Assembly: GCA_016787375.1 (NCBI GenBank)
Contig: JAEUUM010000602.1
Coordinates: 1-13,367 of the forward strand
Length of the DNA: 13,367 bases
Reading direction: 5' to 3'
From: Saprospiraceae bacterium
GTDB lineage: Bacteria; Bacteroidota; Bacteroidia; Chitinophagales; Saprospiraceae
The first letter of the stretch is position 1. Each line of letters begins with the position of its first letter. Below, one piece after another: positions 8,349-13,367 of this stretch. The notes below the pieces were generated by a model. That model saw nothing but the letters and a program-made list of their open reading frames with translations. It was not told the origin of the DNA and made no database searches. A program made the position numbers and the translations under genes.

Positions 8349-9229
8349 CATCTATTTGAGATTTTGTCAAGTCTGAATGCGTAAACGTTCTCCTGTTTTT
8401 CTAGTGTCGCTGAAAGGTTGAAGAAGAATTCATAACCGGTAATAAAAAGTGCGTCTTCTTTTTCTTTGTAACTAATCTTTTTAATTCTATCATCACCTCG
8501 TGGTCCCATACCTTCAATACTGAAAAGTGGTTTTGGCACATGTTGGAACCCCCCAACTTGATTTAATTCGACATAGTAGAGTGTGCTATTTCTTGCATTA
8601 CCACATAACAAGTAGTTTTTTTGATTGATATTAAGTACGCTCAATCCAAATCCATCAAAATTTGTCAAAGAATCAAGGATAAATCCTGTAGATACATCAA
8701 TCTGGTAAATTTTACCAAGTTCTTTATCTTGTGTGCTGCCGATAACAGTTGATACATAAATAGAGTTTGATGGACAAGAGTAACTCATTCCCATGATTCC
8801 AAAAACATTTTCGTCCGGCAAAAAAGAAGGGGTAAAAAGCTTTTTCCAAATATTCATTTGACCGGTTTCACCATCAACTTTGTAAATGATATTGGCATTT
8901 TGTGGTGGATTGTCAATTAAGTTTACATGTGGTGTAGAGTAGGTATATAAATTGCCTGAATTATCAAAAATCATGGCCCCCAAATAACCTGCTTTTGTCC
9001 AGGTGGGGTGTTGGTAGAATTTAGATGTCTTTTGTTTGTTTTGATCGATTTCGATTAAAAATAAGCCTTTTTTTCTTGTTTCACTTGTGCTAAAAGCTGA
9101 GTTTGCCAAAGAAAAATTATTTTTCTGAATCAATGCCGGATACTTAATGCATTTATTGAGTGGAACAATTTGACCGTATGTGGAAATTGTAACCCAAAGA
9201 ATTAAACAACAAGTAATGATTACTTTCAT
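8333..9229 (-). CDS. Exported protein, possibly beta-propeller-like, unknown function
   Basis: A 298-residue exported protein that I cannot assign to a named family. The signal peptide is clear: MKVIITCCLILWVTISTYG, with cleavage before Gln at about residue 20. The rest shows repeating strand patterns typical of beta-propeller or NHL/SMP-30-like proteins: 'GNLYTYSTP...IIYKVDGETGQM' (about 93-125), 'NSIYVSTVIGS...GKIYQIDVSTGFI' (about 155-184), 'KNYLLCGNARNSTLYYVEL' (about 204-222) and 'EDALFITGYEFFF...NVYAFRLD' (about 258-288). It is short for a full six- or seven-bladed propeller. No catalytic motif and no T9SS C-terminal domain are visible, so it is probably periplasmic or secreted by another route. 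It starts 3 bases after the stop of the upstream amine-oxidase-like gene, so the two are almost certainly one transcription unit and may act together. Its 3' end converges on the second giant gene. Confidence 0.8.
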   Translation of the reverse strand: MKVIITCCLILWVTISTYGQIVPLNKCIKYPALIQKNNFSLANSAFSTSETRKKGLFLIEIDQNKQKTSKFYQHPTWTKAGYLGAMIFDNSGNLYTYSTPHVNLIDNPPQNANIIYKVDGETGQMNIWKKLFTPSFLPDENVFGIMGMSYSCPSNSIYVSTVIGSTQDKELGKIYQIDVSTGFILDSLTNFDGFGLSVLNINQKNYLLCGNARNSTLYYVELNQVGGFQHVPKPLFSIEGMGPRGDDRIKKISYKEKEDALFITGYEFFFNLSATLEKQENVYAFRLDKISNRWIRIK

Positions 9230-9232
9230 TTT

Positions 9233-10957
9233 CTACTTTTCTATTCGTACAAATTTAGGCCCTGCAAAACATGGATACACTTTAGCTGTATAAACTCCAT
9301 TTTCTAAAACCGATTCAGCCCAACAATATTCATTGCCTACACGATCATCATTTTTCATTTGAGGCACATACCAAATGACAAAGTCATTGCCTTCAATAGA
9401 TTCAGATTCCATAAATTTTTCAGGACCTTGTCTGTAATCATTGTTACAACATGGACCGATTGTAATTAGATTTACATCTCCTTCACCTTTTTTGAATTTT
9501 GTCAAATAGGTATAAGCAAAATCACCTCTACCTCCATCTCCAAATTGACCATGTGAAGGTTCCATATAATAACTGTTGTATTTGGTATCAATTTTGAATT
9601 GATAAGCATTTTGGTAGTAATTGGTTAAATCGTTTTGTAGATTCCATTTTTCAGTTAGCCATGGTTCCCATTTTTGGTTATTCCATTCGCTGATTTGATT
9701 TGTTTCATGAAATGCTATCCTAAATACTGGTCTGTACATCCCATCATTTCCGCAACCTCTGCCAATGCTGGCAGCACTGACCCTAAAGCTACCATCAAGA
9801 TAAAATTCATACCTTTGCACATAATTATAATTACAGGGTTTTGGCCATCCGGGGTTGAAATAGGTTTGTTCCAGCGTAAATCCTAAAATTTGACCAGCCT
9901 CATTTTTTAGTTCTGAAATGGTAGGTGCTGAATTTGGGAAGACTGTTGCCTGCGAGAACAAGGGACACCCTATGGCGTCACTATAGCCAAACCCTTCAGT
10001 ACTTGAGTAACTTACATGCCAATCTACAAGTTTAACACTATTCAGAATTGGGGTGTTTTTAAAAAATACATTCGTTATCTCCAGACCATCACTCGTTGTA
10101 AGGTGATAATTGAGTTTCCAACCATTTTTTTCGCATGTGTTTTCGCTTTGGCAAAAATTTTCATTTATAAATTCATCCTGTACTTTTCTTTCTGTAACCA
10201 GCGAAGGTCCGGTAGTTCCTACATTTGTCCACCGGATGCCGGCTATTTTCAGATCAGTAAGATCGACAATAGCCCAGAGAGCTTTATCGTCTTTAATAAA
10301 AGTTGGTGCGACGCATACATGCAAACTACGTTCGCATCTGGTTTTGTTCAAAGATGTTTTCGTACTGGACATCAAAGCTTCGCTTTGATCAGGTTTGTAG
10401 CCAAGTGCCTGAATAATCTCCGGAGAATGTGTTGCTATTTGCAGAGCAAGGTCAACCAATGTTTTGGGTATGTCTGGTTGAGTATCACTGAGATAATAAA
10501 TTTGCAGGATGCTGTCTTTTTTTACATCAATTATTCCGATTGTCGCTAAATTCAAGGCAAAATTGTACATTTCAACTCTGAATATTTCTGCATTGGGGCC
10601 AGTAGGAAGTGTAGCAATGTCTCCAGGCCTTATCGGGTAGACACCAAATATTTCATTAAGTAATATTTCATTCTTATCATTCTTGACAAACTTTGTAAAA
10701 TCGGCATTCTTCAGGCATCCTTCCATCGCCAATTTTTGGATATCTGAAGCATTATCAAGCAATAAAACTGGACTGGATAGATTTACCGATTTTATTTTTT
10801 TTAGTCTTTCTTTTAACAAAGGGATATCTTTATCAGGCTTTTTAAGCCCGATTTCTGAAGTATATGGTTTAGGTGATTTTTTTAATTCCGGAGTAATTTG
10901 TGCTGTGATTATTAATGGCAAGATTATAAATAAAATGAGTGATAATTTTAATTTCAT
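9233..10957 (-). CDS. Copper amine oxidase-like exported protein, apparently lacking copper ligands
   Basis: A 574-residue exported protein with a signal peptide (MKLKLSLILFIILPLIITA, cleavage before Gln20). By eye its order of motifs follows copper amine oxidases. An N2/N3-like region covers about 105-245, with 'SDTQPDIPKTLVDLAL...SPEIIQALG' at 157-186 and 'ALWAIVDLTDLKIAGIRW' at 226-243. The start of a catalytic beta-sandwich follows at about 305-400. 'CNYNYVQRYEFYLDGSFRV' (375-393) aligns with the N-Y-D/E site whose Tyr becomes topaquinone, making Tyr377 the equivalent. 'IEGNDFVIWYVPQM' (521-534) aligns with the late strand before the third copper His. The expected His-x-His pair after the quinone site reads Tyr-Arg-Pro (408-410), the third His region reads KNDDRV, and no catalytic Asp is evident. 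Family members oxidise primary amines; this one may be inactive, structural or use another chemistry. It carries 12 Cys residues, suggesting disulfides. It heads an operon with the gene at 8333-9229. The fold assignment comes from motif memory, not a search. Confidence 0.6.
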   Translation of the reverse strand: MKLKLSLILFIILPLIITAQITPELKKSPKPYTSEIGLKKPDKDIPLLKERLKKIKSVNLSSPVLLLDNASDIQKLAMEGCLKNADFTKFVKNDKNEILLNEIFGVYPIRPGDIATLPTGPNAEIFRVEMYNFALNLATIGIIDVKKDSILQIYYLSDTQPDIPKTLVDLALQIATHSPEIIQALGYKPDQSEALMSSTKTSLNKTRCERSLHVCVAPTFIKDDKALWAIVDLTDLKIAGIRWTNVGTTGPSLVTERKVQDEFINENFCQSENTCEKNGWKLNYHLTTSDGLEITNVFFKNTPILNSVKLVDWHVSYSSTEGFGYSDAIGCPLFSQATVFPNSAPTISELKNEAGQILGFTLEQTYFNPGWPKPCNYNYVQRYEFYLDGSFRVSAASIGRGCGNDGMYRPVFRIAFHETNQISEWNNQKWEPWLTEKWNLQNDLTNYYQNAYQFKIDTKYNSYYMEPSHGQFGDGGRGDFAYTYLTKFKKGEGDVNLITIGPCCNNDYRQGPEKFMESESIEGNDFVIWYVPQMKNDDRVGNEYCWAESVLENGVYTAKVYPCFAGPKFVRIEK

Positions 10958-11034
10958 AACATTTATTGAATAAAATACAAAATTTAGCTAACTACGCAAC
11001 ATAACAGTCTCCGCCACTGTATTAACGTAATATC

Positions 11035-12078
11035 ATGTTGAAAAGTTTGTTTGTCATCGCATTTATGGTTCTAATTTGGGCTTGTTCTCAAGGAGGGTTT
11101 GACCCTGTCACTGTAAGTAAATCAAAAGATGGTTCTTTTTACAAAGAGTTTGGTCACTTACTGTTTTTTGATAGGCAATTATCCTTCAATTCGACAAAAT
11201 CTTGTTCCAGTTGTCATGATCCAAAAATGTCATTTACTGATGGTTATCGCAAATCACTCGGAGCTACTGCTGATTTACACCAACGAAATTCAAGCTCCTT
11301 ACTAAATATTGCAGACTATAATTATTATACTTCTGCTGATTCAACCATAACACTTATTGAAAAACAGGTTTTATTGCCGTTGTTTAACAACAAAGTAGTT
11401 GAACTTGGCTTAAAAGGTTATGAGAAGGAGGTTCTGTCTCGAATTAAAAAGGATGGAAATTACCAAAAATTATTTGTAAATCATGACCAGAATATTCAAC
11501 ATCTTGATTGGCAAACAATAATTCATTCGATTGCAGAATACTGCAGGGCTTTGAATTCTTATAATTCGAAGTATGATTATTTTATTAAGTCAAATAATAA
11601 TTCAGTTTTTTCAAATCAAGAATTAAATGGCATGAAGTTGTTTAATTCAGATTCATTGGGTTGTTCTGGTTGTCATGGAGGTGTTAATTTTAATAAACCC
11701 AAACAGACCAACTCCTCATTGTTCATTGCAAATGGCTTTTTTAAAATTGATAAATCAAATGTAAATACGCTCTTTGATGAGGATAGAGGCTTAGCCAATA
11801 TTTCAAAAGAAAATAAGGATATTGGGAGATTTCGTGTTCCGTCTCTTAGAAATGTTGTCATTACTGCGCCATATCTCCATGATGGTAGCATAAAAGAGTT
11901 GAAAGATTTGATTCGAATATATGGTCAAGGTGGTTATTTAAATTCACCAAAGGATAAAAGAATACGCACTTTTAGTCTGACAAGAGAAGAAACAAGTGAT
12001 TTAATAGCGTTTCTGGGTACACTGACCGATACAACTTACTTAAAGGACCCATTTTTTTTGTCTCCTTTTGGCTTCTGA
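11035..12078 (+). CDS. Diheme cytochrome c peroxidase / MauG-family lipoprotein
   Basis: A 347-residue lipoprotein. The leader MLKSLFVIAFMVLIWAC ends in a lipobox with Cys17; the following SQGG is not the acidic Bacteroidota surface-export signal, so a periplasm-facing membrane anchor is likely. Two c-type heme sites are present, C57-S-S-C-H61 and C210-S-G-C-H214. Family landmarks include 'LLFFDRQLS', 'CHDPKMSFTDG', 'DEDRGLANIS', and 'FRVPSLRNVVITAPYLHDGS' (267-286) before a closing helix with 'GGYLNSP'. Typical members are about 320-380 residues, so it looks complete. Family activities are reduction of hydrogen peroxide with electrons from a small c-type donor, or, for MauG itself, oxidation of a partner protein's residues to form a quinone cofactor. 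Sequence alone does not tell which. It diverges from the amine-oxidase-like gene across 77 bases, so the two may share regulation. I found no convincing promoter in that gap. Confidence 0.88.
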   Translation: MLKSLFVIAFMVLIWACSQGGFDPVTVSKSKDGSFYKEFGHLLFFDRQLSFNSTKSCSSCHDPKMSFTDGYRKSLGATADLHQRNSSSLLNIADYNYYTSADSTITLIEKQVLLPLFNNKVVELGLKGYEKEVLSRIKKDGNYQKLFVNHDQNIQHLDWQTIIHSIAEYCRALNSYNSKYDYFIKSNNNSVFSNQELNGMKLFNSDSLGCSGCHGGVNFNKPKQTNSSLFIANGFFKIDKSNVNTLFDEDRGLANISKENKDIGRFRVPSLRNVVITAPYLHDGSIKELKDLIRIYGQGGYLNSPKDKRIRTFSLTREETSDLIAFLGTLTDTTYLKDPFFLSPFGF

Positions 12079-12096
12079 CAGAAAACAGTAATTTTG
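12068..12096 (+). promoter_or_regulatory. Candidate Bacteroidota-type promoter for the PLP enzyme gene
   Basis: TTG at 12068-12070, an 18-nt spacer, and TAATTTTG at 12089-12096, a full match to the TAnnTTTG -7 element. The -33 part lies in the last codons of the cytochrome gene. Transcription would start near 12103, leaving a leader of about 150 nt before the ATG at 12252. A second TAnnTTTG match (TACTTTTG, 12150-12157) has no TTG at a suitable distance. Confidence 0.38.
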
Positions 12097-12251
12097 ATGA
12101 AGTGTCTTTCTCTCTTTTGAGTTATATGGATGCATATTTCTATTTTGATTACTTTTGTTGAAATATCATGTGATAATAAGTTAAAATAAACTTTAAACCA
12201 AGTACGATTAGCCCAAACAAGTGGGTTCGTTGCTACACAAATATTAGTATA

Positions 12252-13367
12252 ATGAAGCAAAACATGCAACCAGAGAGTTTGATGATGAGTTATGGATACA
12301 AACCGGAACTATCTGAAGGGGCAATTAAATGTCCAATATTTCAAACATCTACTTTCGTTTTTAAAACAGCTGAGGAGGGCAAGGCTTTTTTTGAAATAGC
12401 ATATGGTATACGTGAAAAAATGCCCAACGAAGAGCTCGGGCTTATTTACAGCAGAATCAATAATCCGGATCTTGAGATTCTAGAAAATCGTCTTTGTCTT
12501 TGGGACAGCGCTGAAGATTGTGCTGTTTTTGAAAGTGGAATGTCAGCAATTACAACGGTATTATTGGAGTTTCTTAAACCGGGCGATCTCTTGGTTTACA
12601 GCACCCCGTTGTATGGTGGTACAGATCATTTTATCCAACATTTTTTACCAAAATTGGGAATTCATACATTAGGATTCAAACCAGGGGAGGAAAAGGACAA
12701 ATTGGTCGACATAATAAAGGAGTCAGCATATTCAGATAAATTGGCTATGATTTATATCGAAACCCCGGCAAATCCTACCAATGCTTTGATAGATATCAGA
12801 GATTGTAAAAATGTTGCAGATGTATTTCAAACTGCTGATAAACCGGTTTATTTGGCTGTAGATAATACCTATATGGGACCATTGTGGCAGCACCCTTTGA
12901 AGCATGGAGCGGATTTTGTTCTTTACTCCGCAACGAAATATATTGGTGGCCATAGCGATGTAATTGCCGGCGCAGTTTTAGGCAATAGAGAGGTTATGTC
13001 AAGGGTAAAAACGTTGAGAACTTTTTTAGGTAATATGTGTGGCCCATGGACAGGCTGGTTGTTGCTAAGAAGCTTAGAAACGCTCAAAGTAAGAATGGAT
13101 CAACAAGCTACAAATGCCATGGAAGTTGCGAAATTTTTACAGTCACATCCAAAAGTAGAAAGAGTATATTTTCTAGGATTGATCTCCGAAGATGATTTGG
13201 AATATCAAGTTTTTAAGAATCAATGTTTATCTCCTGGGGCTATGCTTTCATTCGATGTAAGGGGAGGAGAGGAAGAAGCTTTCTCATTTCTTAACCACTT
13301 AAAACTAATAAAACTAGCAGTTAGTTTGGGAAGTACTGAATCACTTGCTGAACATCCTGCAACGATG
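12252..13367 (+). CDS. Cystathionine gamma-synthase/lyase-family PLP enzyme, 3' end outside window
   Basis: The frame is open from the ATG at 12252 to the window edge: 372 residues, probably lacking the last ~50, which include the substrate-carboxylate Arg. It belongs to the Cys/Met-metabolism PLP enzymes (fold type I). Visible sites are Y66-S-R68 (phosphate binding across the dimer), SGMSA at 95-99, Y121-GGT (the active-site Tyr), D204 in LAVDNT (pyridine-N contact) and the Schiff-base Lys229 in SATKYIGGHSD. The SLGSTESL.EHPATM motif closes the visible part. Methionine gamma-lyases usually have Cys two residues after the Tyr; here it is Gly123, as in cystathionine gamma-synthases and gamma-lyases. 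A roughly 15-residue insertion before YSR (residues ~46-63) marks a subfamily usually labelled only 'cystathionine gamma-synthase family protein'. The likely role is cytosolic beta/gamma-elimination or replacement on sulfur amino acids; the exact substrate cannot be set. Gene spacing suggests its own promoter. Confidence 0.9.
   Translation, partial: MKQNMQPESLMMSYGYKPELSEGAIKCPIFQTSTFVFKTAEEGKAFFEIAYGIREKMPNEELGLIYSRINNPDLEILENRLCLWDSAEDCAVFESGMSAITTVLLEFLKPGDLLVYSTPLYGGTDHFIQHFLPKLGIHTLGFKPGEEKDKLVDIIKESAYSDKLAMIYIETPANPTNALIDIRDCKNVADVFQTADKPVYLAVDNTYMGPLWQHPLKHGADFVLYSATKYIGGHSDVIAGAVLGNREVMSRVKTLRTFLGNMCGPWTGWLLLRSLETLKVRMDQQATNAMEVAKFLQSHPKVERVYFLGLISEDDLEYQVFKNQCLSPGAMLSFDVRGGEEEAFSFLNHLKLIKLAVSLGSTESLAEHPATM

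Noticed and set aside
10016..10549. Plus-strand open frame of 177 codons (and a second at 10110-10388) opposite the amine-oxidase-like gene
   Set aside because: It lies antisense to a gene with a signal peptide and recognisable domain motifs; its translation is Phe/Cys-rich with no domain and no plausible start context.
10958..11034. Divergent promoters between the amine-oxidase-like and diheme cytochrome genes
   Set aside because: On the minus strand there is a near-match (AAATTTTG) to the -7 element, but no TTG at an acceptable distance; nothing convincing on the plus strand. Promoters must exist here but cannot be placed.
12210..12227. 6-bp hairpin AGCCCA / TGGGTT upstream of the PLP enzyme, considered as a riboswitch or leader element
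   Set aside because: It is a single short stem with a G-U pair; no conserved SAM, cobalamin or T-box features could be recognised in the ~170-base leader.
12036..12269. Minus-strand open frame of 77 codons in the gap before the PLP enzyme
   Set aside because: It overlaps the ends of both flanking genes, has no promoter or recognisable motif, and its composition looks like random AT-rich translation.

Overview
The window is AT-rich DNA, almost entirely coding, from a member of the Bacteroidota, most likely a Saprospiria- or Chitinophagia-like environmental lineage. Three things point there. Two very large secreted proteins end in the CHU_C / gliding-motility-type C-terminal domain, which marks type B cargo of the type IX secretion system (T9SS). 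The first gene ends in an OmpA-like module of a form I associate with large Saprospiraceae envelope proteins. The genes lack clear Shine-Dalgarno sites, and the promoter-like sites that can be found look like the Bacteroidota TTG / TAnnTTTG type. No tRNA, rRNA, CRISPR array or insertion sequence is visible, and no stretch over 300 bases lacks a gene.

Layout, left to right. (1) Bases 1-606 hold the 3' part of a plus-strand gene ending in an OmpA-like domain; its beginning lies outside the window. (2) Two tandem plus-strand paralogues of about 1220 and 1280 residues (669-4331 and 4487-8329) share the same exported N-terminal domain and the same T9SS sorting domain. Between these ends each carries a different array of PKD/Ig-like modules. 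A perfect 12-bp-stem terminator separates them. (3) A two-gene minus-strand operon follows (10957 down to 8333). It encodes an exported protein that looks like a copper amine oxidase without its copper ligands, then an exported protein resembling a small beta-propeller. It converges on the second giant gene with only 3 bases between the stop codons. (4) Divergent from that operon, 77 bases away, is a diheme cytochrome c peroxidase / MauG-family lipoprotein (11035-12078). (5) The window ends inside a PLP-dependent enzyme of the cystathionine gamma-synthase/lyase family (12252 to the edge).

How the parts may work together. The OmpA-like protein and the two giants probably belong to the cell envelope and surface: an outer-membrane/periplasm anchor next to T9SS-exported adhesin-like proteins. 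An 8-G homopolymer just after the signal peptide of the first giant is a plausible on/off slippage switch. The middle block is the most unusual part. It groups an amine-oxidase-fold protein that keeps an Asn-Tyr-Asn-Tyr site but appears to lack the copper histidines, a propeller-like partner and a MauG-type diheme protein. That grouping recalls the logic of quinone-cofactor amine dehydrogenases, but the functional link is inference only.
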